Notes: generated by a model from the letters alone, not told the origin. A stretch of 64,000 nucleotides of DNA from Solirubrobacter deserti (GCF_027587175.1 NZ_JAPCID010000002.1:124001-188000), one strand, 5' to 3'; counted from the first letter of the stretch, positions 42,758-51,585 are shown. Program-made: numbers and translations.

Positions 42758-44419
42758 CTAGTCGATCTCCGGGAACGGGTCGGGGTAGAAGTTGTCCTCG
42801 CCGATGAGGACACCTTCCCCGACCGGGTCCGGCACGTCCGTCTCGTGGTTGGTGTCGACCGCGAACGTCTCCACCTTCACGGTCCCGTCCGCGTAGGACA
42901 GCTGGATCTTGCCGCCGGCCAGCACCTCGTACGTGCCGTGCTGGTCGGGCGGATAGCTGCCGATCGCGGTGAACGGGCCCATGCCGGGGTCGCCCATCGT
43001 CGTCGTCGTGCTGCGGCTGAGGATGAACTTGCCGTCCGGTGACATCGACAGGAACTTCTGGGTGACCGAGCAGCCCAGGTACATCCCGCACATGCCGTTG
43101 AAGTCGACGTGCTTGTGCTCGAAGAAGCTGAAGCGCGTGCCGGCGGGCGGGATCTGCGTGGCGTAGTAGCCCTGGCCGTCGATCGTCAGCTTGCCGTTGG
43201 CGAACGTGCCCGTCTTGTCGCCGATCGTGACCGCGCCGGTCTTCTCGTCGAAGCTGTAGGCGAGGCAGCCCTCGCGGGTGTCGAACTCGTCCTCCGGGCT
43301 CTGGACCGGGGTCGTGCACGTGGTCGGCAGCCCGCCCGCGGGGAAGCCGCTGTAGACGGCGCCGCCGTCGACGAAGTACAGCGCGCGGTTGTCCCACGCC
43401 CAGTCGACGTGGTTGACCGTCCGCCACCAGTACGTGCCGACGATCGGGCTCTTCTTCGCCTCTGGCGCCGGCACCGTCTTGCCCGGCGTGATCTTCTTGG
43501 CCTTGCCGATCTTCAGCAGCACCGAGCTCGTCTGCTTGAGCTTGCCGGCCTTCACCGTGACCTTGAGCGTCGTCTCCGCCTTGGCCTTCTTGCCCAGCGT
43601 GACCTTCAGCGTCACGGTCTTGCTTTTGGCCGGGTCGAGCGCCTTGAACGCCTTGACTTTGGAGACCGAGAGCCCACGCGCCTTGCCGACGCTCACCGAC
43701 ACCTTCGACGAGCGCTTGGACCCGTCGTTGGCGACCTTGAGCTTGAGCTTCATCGCGCGGTTGCGCTTGATCGTGGTCGGCGTGCCGGTGAGCGACACCG
43801 TGAGCTTGGCCTCCTTGGGCACCTGGACCGGCGGAGCGGTCGCGGTCGTCGGCGCCGGGACGGGCGCGGGCGGCACCGCGGTCGGGGTCGGGCTGGGCGT
43901 CGCGGTCGGCGTCGCCGCGGGCGGCGCCTCGACCTCGAGCCCGAACTCGGCCGTCTCGTCGTAGAGGACGTTGTTGACGTTGCGCGTCGACGCGTACGCG
44001 CAGTCGAACGGCAGGTTCAGCCGGGCGGCGTCCTGCGCCGCGATCGTCACGGTGGTGCCCTCGACGACGAGCCGGGCGGGGAACGTCGTGCGCGTGTCCG
44101 TGTCCCGGGCGAAGAGCGCGTTCTCGTTGCCCACCATGCCGGTGAAGACCGCGAACGGTGCGCCGCAGGTGCCGTTCTGCGCCCGGGTCCCGAGCGCACC
44201 CGAGACGAGCGCCGACGTCGCGGGCGTCCCACCCACGCGGATCGCGATCGCGGCCGCGCCCTTGTCGTCGGACACGCCGACGGCCTGCAGGATGTCGTGC
44301 CCGCTGGTGTTCGTGTCCTGGGGCTGATCGTCGATCGAGCCCTTGCGAATCGTCGCTTCCGCCGGCGCCGCGATCACCACGAACGCGATGATCGCCGCCA
44401 GCAAACCCCGTGCTGCCAT
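42758..44419 (-). CDS. Large secreted protein with Thr/Pro linker and Ig-like domain, unknown function
   Basis: About 553 residues from ATG 44419, with AGGG at good distance and a signal peptide ending PAEA. Residues 25-165 form a first beta domain with two Cys. A Thr/Pro/Ala linker (about 170-205) follows, then a Lys-rich Ig/CARDB-like domain (LTVSLTGTPTTIKRNRAMKL, VTLKVTLGKKAKAETTLKV) and a C-terminal 200-residue domain with four cysteines. I do not recognise a catalytic motif. It is likely an exported adhesion or envelope protein. It is convergent with the small secreted protein gene. Confidence 0.75.
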   Translation of the reverse strand: MAARGLLAAIIAFVVIAAPAEATIRKGSIDDQPQDTNTSGHDILQAVGVSDDKGAAAIAIRVGGTPATSALVSGALGTRAQNGTCGAPFAVFTGMVGNENALFARDTDTRTTFPARLVVEGTTVTIAAQDAARLNLPFDCAYASTRNVNNVLYDETAEFGLEVEAPPAATPTATPSPTPTAVPPAPVPAPTTATAPPVQVPKEAKLTVSLTGTPTTIKRNRAMKLKLKVANDGSKRSSKVSVSVGKARGLSVSKVKAFKALDPAKSKTVTLKVTLGKKAKAETTLKVTVKAGKLKQTSSVLLKIGKAKKITPGKTVPAPEAKKSPIVGTYWWRTVNHVDWAWDNRALYFVDGGAVYSGFPAGGLPTTCTTPVQSPEDEFDTREGCLAYSFDEKTGAVTIGDKTGTFANGKLTIDGQGYYATQIPPAGTRFSFFEHKHVDFNGMCGMYLGCSVTQKFLSMSPDGKFILSRSTTTTMGDPGMGPFTAIGSYPPDQHGTYEVLAGGKIQLSYADGTVKVETFAVDTNHETDVPDPVGEGVLIGEDNFYPDPFPEID

Positions 44420-44523
44420 GCCGTTGACCCTACTGGACCGGTTTCCCCGCATCACCCACCCAAGGTGTCGTCCGGACCACACGCGCTTATCTGGTCGACA
44501 GGCTCGACACGTACCGTCGAGCC

Positions 44524-44721
44524 ATGGCTACCACCGCGCTCGTCCGACCCAAGCGAGGCCGCATGATCGCCGGCGTCTGCGCCGGCCTCGCCCGCCGCTT
44601 CGGCATGAAGCCGTGGCAGATGCGGACCCTGTTCGTGATCTCCTGCCTGCTGCCCGGCCCGCAGATCCTGCTCTACCTCGGGCTCTGGATCGTCGTGCCG
44701 ACCGACCGTCGCGGCTTCTAG
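44524..44721 (+). CDS. PspC-domain membrane protein
   Basis: 65 residues with the PspC core: KRGRMIAGVCAGLARRFG, then LFVISCLLPGPQILLYLGLWIVVP. Members sense or respond to envelope stress. This one is a stand-alone PspC domain with no kinase or regulatory extension. The stop overlaps the convergent TerC gene by four bases. It is divergent from the large secreted protein gene (104-base gap). Confidence 0.88.
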   Translation: MATTALVRPKRGRMIAGVCAGLARRFGMKPWQMRTLFVISCLLPGPQILLYLGLWIVVPTDRRGF

Positions 44722-45719
44722 CCGCGGTTCTCCCTGCGCTTGGACTGATCGCGCACCGAGCCGGCGTGCGCCTTGGCCGACGGGTCCCGGCGCGACTTGA
44801 CCAGGCTCGCCACGGTCGTGACCACGAGGATGACGACGATCACGACCAGGCTCGTGGTCGTCTCGATCTCCGGGACCGAGTCGCTCTGCTCGTGGCCGAA
44901 GTGCAGGATCAGCTTGACGCCGATGAACGCGAGGATTAGCGACAGGCCGGTCGAGAGGTAGACGAGCCGGTCGAGCAGGCCGGACACGAGGAAGAACAGC
45001 GCGCGCAGCCCGAGCAGCGCGAACGCGTTGGCCGCGAACACGATGTACGCCTCCTGCGTGATGCCGAAGATCGCGGGGATCGAGTCCAGCGCGAACAGGA
45101 TGTCGGTGCTGCCGATCGCCAGCAGCACGATGAACAGCGGCGTGAACACCCGCTTGCCGTTCTCGCGCGTGACCAGCTTCCCGCCGTCGTAGGTCTCCCG
45201 GAACGGCAGCCGCCGGCGCGCGAAGCCCACCACCGCGTTGTCCTCGATGCTCGGGTCCTGCTCGCGGTGCCGGAACAGCTGCACCGCCGTGAAGATCAGC
45301 AACGCCCCGAAGATCAGGAACATGAAGCTGAACGCCGACAGCAGCGCCGCGCCGAGCGCGATGAAGATCGCGCGCAGGATCAGCGCCAGCAGGATCCCGA
45401 TGATCAGCACCTTCTGCTGGTGCTCGGCGGGCACGGCGAACGTGGTCATGATCACCACGAACACGAACAGGTTGTCGACGCTCAGGCTCTTTTCGACGAC
45501 GTAGCCCGCGAAGTACTCCGCGCCGAACTCCCACCCGGCGACCATCCCGAACACGACGCCGAACCCGACGGCGATCGCGATGTAGAAGATCGACCACGCC
45601 GCCGCCTCGCGGAACCCGACGGCGTGCGGCCGCATGGCCGACAGTCCGAGGTCGAGGATCAGGAGCCCGGCGATCAGTCCGAGCGTGATGGCCCATCCGG
45701 CCGTGGTGACTTCAAGCAC
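44718..45719 (-). CDS. TerC/Alx-family metal-transport membrane protein
   Basis: 333 residues, about eight to nine helices. Conserved acidic membrane motifs are EKSLSVDNLFVFVVIMTTF and GSTDILFALDSIPAIFGIT, the two halves of the TerC fold. Relatives (Alx, MeeY/MeeF) export Mn or help load metals into exoenzymes. The C-terminal tail is basic and cytosolic. I looked for a yybP-ykoY manganese riboswitch before the start, but only 35 bases separate it from the next gene remnant and none is visible. The RING/TerD protein at 2349 is the only other Ter-like gene here. Confidence 0.9.
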   Translation of the reverse strand: MLEVTTAGWAITLGLIAGLLILDLGLSAMRPHAVGFREAAAWSIFYIAIAVGFGVVFGMVAGWEFGAEYFAGYVVEKSLSVDNLFVFVVIMTTFAVPAEHQQKVLIIGILLALILRAIFIALGAALLSAFSFMFLIFGALLIFTAVQLFRHREQDPSIEDNAVVGFARRRLPFRETYDGGKLVTRENGKRVFTPLFIVLLAIGSTDILFALDSIPAIFGITQEAYIVFAANAFALLGLRALFFLVSGLLDRLVYLSTGLSLILAFIGVKLILHFGHEQSDSVPEIETTTSLVVIVVILVVTTVASLVKSRRDPSAKAHAGSVRDQSKRRENRG

Positions 45720-45754
45720 GCAGATTGAGTTAGCCGCTCAACATGAGCGACTTC

Positions 45755-46237
45755 TTATCTCGCGCCGATCAGGGCGCCTCGGACGCGTTCGGCGACGGAG
45801 GCTCCGTAGCGCTGGACCTCGTCCGCGCTGAAGCGCAGCACGGTGTGACCGGCCGCCTGTCGCGCGGCGTCGCGGTGGGTGTCCGCGTTGCGGTTGTACG
45901 GGCGCCCGTGCGCCGGGCCGTCGACCTCCACGACGAGCCGCTGCTCCGGCCTGCCGTGGACGGTCGTCAGGTCGTTTGGGTCCAGGGTGCGCGTAGTGGA
46001 CCCGGACGCCTTCGAGGGTGCGCTTGCGCGGCGAGACGACGTCGATGCGCGGGGAGCGGAAGCGCGAGACGCCGCGCAGGCTGCCTGCGGCGAAGTGGCT
46101 GATGCCCGCCCCTGGCCCCCACGCCAGAGCTGATCGCGGGTGATCAGGTCGCGCTGGCGCGCCGCGACTGCGCGGATCTCACGGTTGCGCGAGGGGGTGT
46201 GCCTGAAAGTGTCCGAAAAGCGGGCGTCGGCGGGCAT
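45755..46237 (-). pseudogene. Decayed AbiEi/DUF559-type gene with two internal deletions
   Basis: The open frame (160 codons) is a patchwork. Its start (EIRAVAARQRDLITRDQL) is the N-terminal winged-helix part of the family. Its end (RLVVEVDGPAHGRPYNRNADTHRDAA) is the DUF559 nuclease-like core. The middle is read in the wrong frame: shifting by one base between about 46130 and 45990 restores ISHFAAGSLRGV and RIDVVSPRKRTLEGVRVHYA, family-typical sequence. About 45 residues after RDQL and about 100 after TTVHG are missing, so the usual 290-310 residues are reduced to 160. It is clearly nonfunctional. Confidence 0.75.
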
Positions 46238-46285
46238 GCCCCCATCTCACGCCGTCCCGTACACACGGAGCAAGACGCGTTCGCC

Positions 46286-47287
46286 TCAACTCTGTGCCAA
46301 ATTCGAGCGCGGGCGGACCAGGATGTCCTCCGGGGCCTCGTCGAGCTCGCGCACGACGGCGACGACCACGTCCTGCAGCTTCCAGTCCAGCGTGCAGATC
46401 CGCTGGACCGCGTCCTCGACGTGGTCGAGCAGCCCGGGGTCGTCGGGCGCACGCGGCACCGCGAGGACGCTGACGCTGATCACGTGCCCGAGCTCGCGCA
46501 TGCGCACCGCGGCGACCTCGACCCAGTCGAGCGAGCCGACCACCTCGTGCACCTGGCCCACGAGCGCGTGGACGCCGGACTCGTCCAGGCGGCGAGGGCG
46601 GCCGTCGACGAGGTCGGCGGTCGCCGCTCGCGTGTACTTCCAGCCGTCGCGGGTGATGTCGGCGCCGATCACGATCGCGGCCGCCGCGTCGAGCCACCAG
46701 ACGCCGAAGCCGATGCCGATCACGCCGACCAGGGCGGCGCCGGCGGTCATCCAGTCCGCGCGGTTCATCGCGGCGTCCGCGTTGAGGACCTTGTCGTGCA
46801 GCTTCAAAGCCAGCCCGGTCTTGATCCGGCCGATGATCAGGACCGGGATCGCCGACCACAGCAGCGCCGCGATCATCAGCCAGCCCAGCCACACCTGCCA
46901 GTCGAACAGCTCGACCATGCCGATCGGCGCGTGCTCGCCCGCCAGCAGCTTGAGCACCGAGTCGAAGATCAGGTACAGGCCCGTGATCAGCAGTGCCAGC
47001 GCGCCGGCCAGGAAGGCGACCTCGAGCGCGCGGTGGTAGCCGTACGGGAAGTCCTTGTCGGGTCGCCGGTAGCGGATCCGGTCTGCGATTAGGAACGCGA
47101 TCGGCGGCGCGAGCGACAGCAGGTCCTCCAGCCACGCGCCCTTCATGGCCTGCGAGCTGCCGAGCGTGAAGTAGATCGCCACCACCGCGGAGATCAGGTA
47201 GGCGACCGTGATCCACTCGAGGCGAACCGCGCGCCGGTAGACGTCGTCGAGCTCGGGCGGGATCTCGACTCCCGGCGGGTACCTCAC
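46286..47287 (-). CDS. CDF-family cation transporter with altered metal-site residues
   Basis: 333 residues with six helices and a cytosolic C-terminal domain (GHVISVSVLAVPRAPDD). The overall CDF pattern is visible (FPYGYHRALEVAFLAGAL, LVDGRPRRLDESGVHALV). The canonical HxxxD/DxxxD pairs are changed: helix 2 reads WLEDLLSLAP and helix 5 AMNRADWMTAG, so the usual His ligands are absent. Substrate may be Mn, Fe or another ion, or transport may be altered. Its start overlaps the stop of the binding-protein gene (ATGA), an unusual pairing. Confidence 0.8.
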   Translation of the reverse strand: MRYPPGVEIPPELDDVYRRAVRLEWITVAYLISAVVAIYFTLGSSQAMKGAWLEDLLSLAPPIAFLIADRIRYRRPDKDFPYGYHRALEVAFLAGALALLITGLYLIFDSVLKLLAGEHAPIGMVELFDWQVWLGWLMIAALLWSAIPVLIIGRIKTGLALKLHDKVLNADAAMNRADWMTAGAALVGVIGIGFGVWWLDAAAAIVIGADITRDGWKYTRAATADLVDGRPRRLDESGVHALVGQVHEVVGSLDWVEVAAVRMRELGHVISVSVLAVPRAPDDPGLLDHVEDAVQRICTLDWKLQDVVVAVVRELDEAPEDILVRPRSNLAQS

Positions 47288-47955
47288 GGCTTGCCCTCCC
47301 GCTCGAGCAGCTCGCGCGCGTAGGCCTCGCGGTCGAGCAGGAACCGCTCCAGCGTGACCAGCATCGCGTTCTCGCCCATCGAGACGGCCATCGCGTGCTC
47401 GTGCTCGTCGAGCTCGGCGTCGGTGCGCACGAGCCCGAGGTCGTCGAGCAGGTAGTCCTCGACCGCGGCCGCGACGCCCGGCTCGAGCTGATCCACCGGG
47501 ACCACCACGGCGTCAGTGTCCGTCTCGAGCTTCGCCGCCTCTGGCGAGTTCGCTTCGGCCGCGATCCGCTCGCCGCCCAGCTCGTCCGACAAACGCTCCG
47601 CGGTCGCGCGGTCCGGCGCCCCGATCACGGACTGGACCGTGACGTACGGCCGCGTCAGCGCCGCCTCGTTCATCCACGGCGAGGCGCGGTCGAGCCCGGC
47701 GATCACGACGTCGAGCTGACGTCCCGCGAGCGCCTCCATCAGCTCGCTCTCGGAGCCCTCCACCCATTCGATCCGCGCGTCCAGGGTGCGCGCGAACTCG
47801 GAGATCAGCTGGCGCTCCACCGCCTCCCAGGGCTCCACGGGGGCGACACCGACCCGCAGCGTGCCGCCGCGGACGCGTTCCAGGGTCCCCTCGGGGTCGC
47901 GCGGGTACTGGCATCCGGCCACCACCACGGCCAGCAACACCGCGATCAGGCGCAT
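47284..47955 (-). CDS. Periplasmic binding protein-like lipoprotein (SBP_bac_3 type)
   Basis: 223 residues from ATG 47955, preceded by a run of G (TGGGGGGAT), a strong ribosome site. The lipobox VVAGC anchors it. The SBP_bac_3 pattern follows: TLRVGVAPVEPW, GRQLDVVIAGLDR and RPYVTVQSVIGAP, then a hinge (VAAAVEDYLLDDLGL). There is no ABC permease or ATPase next to it. Instead it is coupled to the CDF transporter, so it may work as a ligand sensor or solute receptor for that transporter. Confidence 0.8.
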   Translation of the reverse strand: MRLIAVLLAVVVAGCQYPRDPEGTLERVRGGTLRVGVAPVEPWEAVERQLISEFARTLDARIEWVEGSESELMEALAGRQLDVVIAGLDRASPWMNEAALTRPYVTVQSVIGAPDRATAERLSDELGGERIAAEANSPEAAKLETDTDAVVVPVDQLEPGVAAAVEDYLLDDLGLVRTDAELDEHEHAMAVSMGENAMLVTLERFLLDREAYARELLEREGKP

Positions 47956-47996
47956 ATCCCCCCAGTACCCACTCCGGCGGCTACCTTGGACTGCCG

Positions 47997-48215
47997 ATGT
48001 TCGAGGTAGCGCTCTTCGCGGCGCCCTACCTGCTGGTCCTCGGCCTGCTGGCCGTCGGGCGCTTCCCGGGCGAGCAGGCGATCGTGGCCCGTCGCCGGCC
48101 TCCCGCGGCTCGCCCGCGCCCCGCGGCCGTGCGCTGGACGCCCGCCGTCGAGCACCCGCTCGCATCGCTGCAGCGCACGAGCCACCGGCTGCGCGGTCCG
48201 CCGGCGTTCGCCTGA
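47997..48215 (+). CDS. Small single-helix membrane protein
   Basis: 72 residues: an N-terminal hydrophobic segment (MFEVALFAAPYLLVLGLLAVG) followed by a Pro/Arg-rich tail. A TACCTT hexamer nine bases before the ATG could be the -10 of a leaderless message. It sits between the divergent lipoprotein gene and the YcnI gene 45 bases downstream, with which it may be co-transcribed. No function is known. The coding call rests on the hydrophobic segment and GC3 pattern only. Confidence 0.5.
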   Translation: MFEVALFAAPYLLVLGLLAVGRFPGEQAIVARRRPPAARPRPAAVRWTPAVEHPLASLQRTSHRLRGPPAFA

Positions 48216-48260
48216 ACGCCTCAACCGGACCGTCCACGCCTCACAGAAGGAACTCTCGTC

Positions 48261-48914
48261 ATGCGCAAGCCGATCGTCGCCGCTCTGGCCGCGACCCTCC
48301 TCGTGCCCGCCTCCGCGCACGCCCACGTCACGCTCCAGCCCAGCTCGGCCGCCGCGGGCGGCTACACCCGCCTCGACGTCCGCGTCCCGAACGAACGCGA
48401 CGACGCCTCCACGCAGAAGGTGGAGCTCCAGTTCCCCGAGGGCTTCGAGTCGGCGTCCTACGCGCCCGTACCCGGGTGGACGGCGGAGGTGACCATGGAC
48501 GGTGACCGCGTGAGCACGATCACGTGGACCGCGGAGGACGAGGAGGACGCGATCCCGCCCGGCGCGTTCCAGGATTTCGGGCTCTCGCTGCGCATCCCCG
48601 AGGAGCCCGGCGCGAAGCTCGCGTTCAAGGCGCTGCAGACGTACACGGGCGGCGAGGTCGTGCGCTGGATCGGCGCCGAGGACTCCGACAACCCCGCGCC
48701 GATCGTCTCCGTCACCGAGCCCACGGACGAGGCGAGCCACGGGGCTGACCACAGCGAGGCGGCCGCCACGCCCACGCCCGCCGAGCGCACGGCCGCGACG
48801 ACCACGACCGACGACGGCGGCAACACGCTCGCCGTGATCGCCCTGATCGTCGGCGCCCTCGGCCTCGCTACGGGCGTTGCGGGACTGCTCGCGGCGCGAC
48901 GCGCGCGCGCCTGA
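48261..48914 (+). CDS. YcnI-family (DUF1775) copper-associated exported protein
   Basis: 217 residues. The signal peptide ends AHAHVTLQP, so cleavage would leave an N-terminal His, the copper-brace position characteristic of YcnI. The DUF1775 domain (about 22-150) shows RLDVRVPNERDDASTQKVELQFPEG and WTAEDEEDAIPPGAFQDF. A Thr/Ala linker leads to one C-terminal membrane helix (about 192-212). YcnI proteins bind Cu(II) outside the membrane. The 3' end overlaps the convergent DUF2243 gene by 47 bases. Confidence 0.9.
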   Translation: MRKPIVAALAATLLVPASAHAHVTLQPSSAAAGGYTRLDVRVPNERDDASTQKVELQFPEGFESASYAPVPGWTAEVTMDGDRVSTITWTAEDEEDAIPPGAFQDFGLSLRIPEEPGAKLAFKALQTYTGGEVVRWIGAEDSDNPAPIVSVTEPTDEASHGADHSEAAATPTPAERTAATTTTDDGGNTLAVIALIVGALGLATGVAGLLAARRARA

Positions 48915-49344
48915 TCAGCGCCCAGCCCGCCACGACCAGCAGCGCGCCGAAGGCCAGGAACGCGAGGTCCCAGCCGAGCGGCGCGCCCAGGTCGTCGCGC
49001 ACGTGATGCACGCCGAGGATGTGGTGGTCGACCACGCCCTCGACGAGGTTGAAGGCCCCCCAGCCGACCAGCAGCAGCCCGACGTGCGCGCTCCACGGCG
49101 GCGCGATCCGCCCCGCCACCCACGCGCGGTACATCAGCCAGGAGCCGACCGCGACGCAGATCCACGTCGCCACGTGGAAGAACCCGTCGGCGAGCGTGTT
49201 CGCCTCCAACCCCGCGACGGTGGTCATCGGGTGCTCGTCCGTCCCCGTCAGCAGGTGATGCCACTGCAGCAGCTGGTGCAGGACGATGCCGTCCACGAAC
49301 CCGCCCAGACCGATCCCGAGCAACAGCCCCGGTGCTCTCTCCAT
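48868..49344 (-). CDS. DUF2243 membrane protein
   Basis: 158 residues, four hydrophobic segments, with the family motif GGFVDGIVLHQLLQWHHLLTG near the N-terminus and NLVEGVVDHHILGVHHVRDD in the second half. The paired His residues in both repeats suggest a metal- or heme-binding membrane protein, possibly copper given that family members occur near copper genes and YcnI here. The function is not established. Confidence 0.88.
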   Translation of the reverse strand: MERAPGLLLGIGLGGFVDGIVLHQLLQWHHLLTGTDEHPMTTVAGLEANTLADGFFHVATWICVAVGSWLMYRAWVAGRIAPPWSAHVGLLLVGWGAFNLVEGVVDHHILGVHHVRDDLGAPLGWDLAFLAFGALLVVAGWALIRRARVAPRAVPQRP

Positions 49345-49443
49345 GCCGTCGCGCTACCCCGTCAACGCGCCGATGCGAGTGCAACGGTCAGCTCCAGGAC
49401 GGGCGGTGGACGCTCACGTCCGGTTCGTGGGTACCAGCACAGC

Positions 49444-49575
49444 ATGCCCGCCGGACCCGTCCCCACCACGCCGCTTCCGCCCCGCGACCTGCGGCCCATG
49501 CTGCCGCTGACCGAGGTTCGCCGCCTGCTCGCCGGTTACCGGCGAGCAAAGCCGAAGAGCAAGCGCACGACGTAG
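49444..49575 (+). CDS. Possible 43-residue peptide
   Basis: A short open frame from ATG 49444, Pro-rich at first and basic at the end (AGYRRAKPKSKRTT). There is no clear Shine-Dalgarno. It stands 67 bases before the DeoR gene. The helix-forming stretch LTEVRRLLAGYRRA is protein-like, but evidence is weak and it may be noncoding. Confidence 0.3.
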   Translation: MPAGPVPTTPLPPRDLRPMLPLTEVRRLLAGYRRAKPKSKRTT

Positions 49576-49615
49576 CTCCGCCCAGCCGCAGCTTTCTGCG
49601 GTTTCGTGCAGGAAT

Positions 49616-49647
49616 TTGCGGCATGCTGCTATAAGTTGCGGCATGCT
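49616..49647 (+). promoter_or_regulatory. Direct repeats TTGCGGCATGCT flanking a -10 box before the DeoR gene
   Basis: Two identical 12-mers at 49616-49627 and 49636-49647 are 20 bases apart, about two helical turns. TATAAG lies between them at 49630-49635, and the second copy contains the ATG at 49643. The layout suggests a leaderless promoter repressed by the DeoR-type product itself. Confidence 0.6.
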
Positions 49648-50386
49648 TGCAGCCACCCGCCACGACGCGATCCTCGACGCGCTCGCCGCGCACGGCACCG
49701 TCGCCACGACTGAGCTCGCGGAGCGGCTCGGCGTGTCCGTGGACACCGTCCGCCGCGACCTGCTGGAGCTCGAGCACAGCGGCCACCTGCGCCGCGTGCA
49801 CGGCGGTGCGGTGCGGCCGGCGCCGGGCAAGCGGCGCTTCGTCGACCGGGTCGCCGAGGGCGCCAGCGGCAAGGCCGTCGTCGGCGCGCTCGCGGCGCAG
49901 CTGCTGCGGTCCGGCCAGCTGATCGCCGTCGGCGGCGGGACCACGACGCTGGAGCTCGCCCGCGCGCTGTCCCCCGAGCTCAGCGCGACCGTCGTCACGA
50001 CGAGCCCGGATGTGGCGGTCGCTCTGCGCGACCTCCCGGACGTGGACGTGATCGTGCCCGGAGGCCGGCTGGACCGCACGTCTCAGACGCTCGTCGGCGC
50101 CGAGACGATCGCGCAGATCCAGACGCTGCGGCCCGACCTGTGCGTGATCGGCGCCTGCTCCGTCCACCCCGAGTACGGCATCACGCTGCGCGAGCGCGAG
50201 GAGGCGCAGGTGCTGCGCGCGCTGGTTGAGCGCTCGCACCGCCTCGTCGTGCTGGCCACGGCCGAGAAGCTCGGAACGGCGGCTCCGCACGTCGTCTCCG
50301 AGCGCATCGACGCGCTCGTCAGCGACGCGCCGGCCGCGGAGCTCGAACCGTACGCCCAGGCCGGGATCGAGCTGGTGCGCCCGTGA
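49643..50386 (+). CDS. DeoR/GlpR-family transcriptional regulator
   Basis: 247 residues from ATG 49643. The N-terminal HTH reads VATTELAERLGVSVDTVRRDLLEL, followed by GHLRRVHGGAV, the DeoR signature. The C-terminal sugar-phosphate sensing domain has AVGGGTTTLELARAL and DLCVIGACSVHPEYGIT. It is coupled by GTGA to the following MFS gene, so it probably controls that transporter in response to a phosphorylated sugar. Direct repeats overlapping its own start suggest autoregulation. Confidence 0.92.
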   Translation: MLAATRHDAILDALAAHGTVATTELAERLGVSVDTVRRDLLELEHSGHLRRVHGGAVRPAPGKRRFVDRVAEGASGKAVVGALAAQLLRSGQLIAVGGGTTTLELARALSPELSATVVTTSPDVAVALRDLPDVDVIVPGGRLDRTSQTLVGAETIAQIQTLRPDLCVIGACSVHPEYGITLREREEAQVLRALVERSHRLVVLATAEKLGTAAPHVVSERIDALVSDAPAAELEPYAQAGIELVRP

Positions 50387-51585
50387 GCCTCTCCCGCGCC
50401 ACCCGGGCCGTCTACGCGGTCTTCATCCTGTCGGGCTTCGCGTTCGCCAACTGGGCCTCGCGGATCCCGCAGGTCCGCGACAACCTCGAGCTCTCACCGC
50501 GCTCGCTCGGGCTCGTCCTGCTCGCGATCGCGGTCGGCTCGGTGATCTCGATGCCGCTCGCGGGCGTCGTCGTCTCGCGCTTCGGCGCCGCGCGGACGAT
50601 CGCAATCATGGCGCTGGTCGCCGCGACCGGGCTCATCACGGCGGGCCTCGGGCAGACCGTCGGCGTGCTGCCGGTCGTGATCGGCCTGTTCCTGTTCGGG
50701 GCCGGCAACGGCACCTGGGACGTGGCGATGAACGTCGAGGGCTCAGCCGTCGAGCAGCAGCTCGGCAAGGCGATCATGCCGCGCTTCCACGCCGGGTTCA
50801 GCGTCGGCACGGTCGCGGGCGCGCTGATCGGCTCCGGGATGATCGCGGTCGACGTCTCGCCCGCCGCGCACCTGCTGGGCGTCGCCGCGCTGATCGCGGT
50901 CGCCGCGCCGTACGCGGTGCGCGACTTCCTCGCGGCCGGTCAGGACGAGCACGCCGAAGCGAGCGGCAGCCCGCTGAAGGCGTGGACGGAGCCCCGCACG
51001 CTGCTGATCGGCGTGTTCGTGTTCGCGGCCGCCTTCACCGAGGGCACAGGCATCGACTGGCTCGCGGTGGCGACGATCGACGGCTACGACGCCGCCGCGG
51101 CGCTCGGCTCGTTCACGTTCGCGCTGTTCCTGGCGGCGATGACCCTGGGCCGCTGGTTCGGTCCGGCGGTGCTGGACCGCTACGGCCGCGTGCTGACGCT
51201 GCGCGCGCTCGGGATCACCGCCGTGGCCGGCTTGGCGCTCGTGGTCTGGGGCGGGAGCCTGCCGGTGGCGATGGCGGGCGCGGTCCTGTGGGGCCTTGGC
51301 GCTTCGCTCGGCTTCCCGGTCGGGATGAGCGCCGCCAGCGACGATCCGCGGCTCGCCGCGGGGCGCGTGAGCGTCGTCGCGACGCTCGGCTACGTCGCGT
51401 TCCTCGCCGGCCCGCCGCTGATCGGCTTTCTCGCGGACGAGACCGGCACGCTGCGGGCGCTGACCGCCGCCGGCGGCCTGGTCGCGCTCGGCCTGCTCGT
51501 CTCGGGCGCGTTGCGTCCGGGAGCGATGAGTTCCGCGGTCCCCGGTCGTCTTATCTCCGAACCCACCGAACGGAGCCCACGATGA
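50383..51585 (+). CDS. MFS transporter (YbjJ/fucose-permease-like), paralogue of the gene at 15666
   Basis: 400 residues, twelve helices, with FAFANWASRIPQVRDNLEL, IMPRFHAGFSVGTVAGALIG and GFPVGMSAASDDP, the same motifs in the same order as the minus-strand transporter at 15666-16832. The start GTG overlaps the DeoR stop. Coupling to a DeoR-type regulator makes a sugar or sugar derivative the best guess for the substrate. Its stop overlaps the ATG of a 38-codon frame. Confidence 0.87.
   Translation: MSLSRATRAVYAVFILSGFAFANWASRIPQVRDNLELSPRSLGLVLLAIAVGSVISMPLAGVVVSRFGAARTIAIMALVAATGLITAGLGQTVGVLPVVIGLFLFGAGNGTWDVAMNVEGSAVEQQLGKAIMPRFHAGFSVGTVAGALIGSGMIAVDVSPAAHLLGVAALIAVAAPYAVRDFLAAGQDEHAEASGSPLKAWTEPRTLLIGVFVFAAAFTEGTGIDWLAVATIDGYDAAAALGSFTFALFLAAMTLGRWFGPAVLDRYGRVLTLRALGITAVAGLALVVWGGSLPVAMAGAVLWGLGASLGFPVGMSAASDDPRLAAGRVSVVATLGYVAFLAGPPLIGFLADETGTLRALTAAGGLVALGLLVSGALRPGAMSSAVPGRLISEPTERSPR

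Noticed and set aside
45720-45754. Manganese (yybP-ykoY) riboswitch before the TerC gene
   Set aside because: The gap is only 35 bases and has none of the conserved loops.
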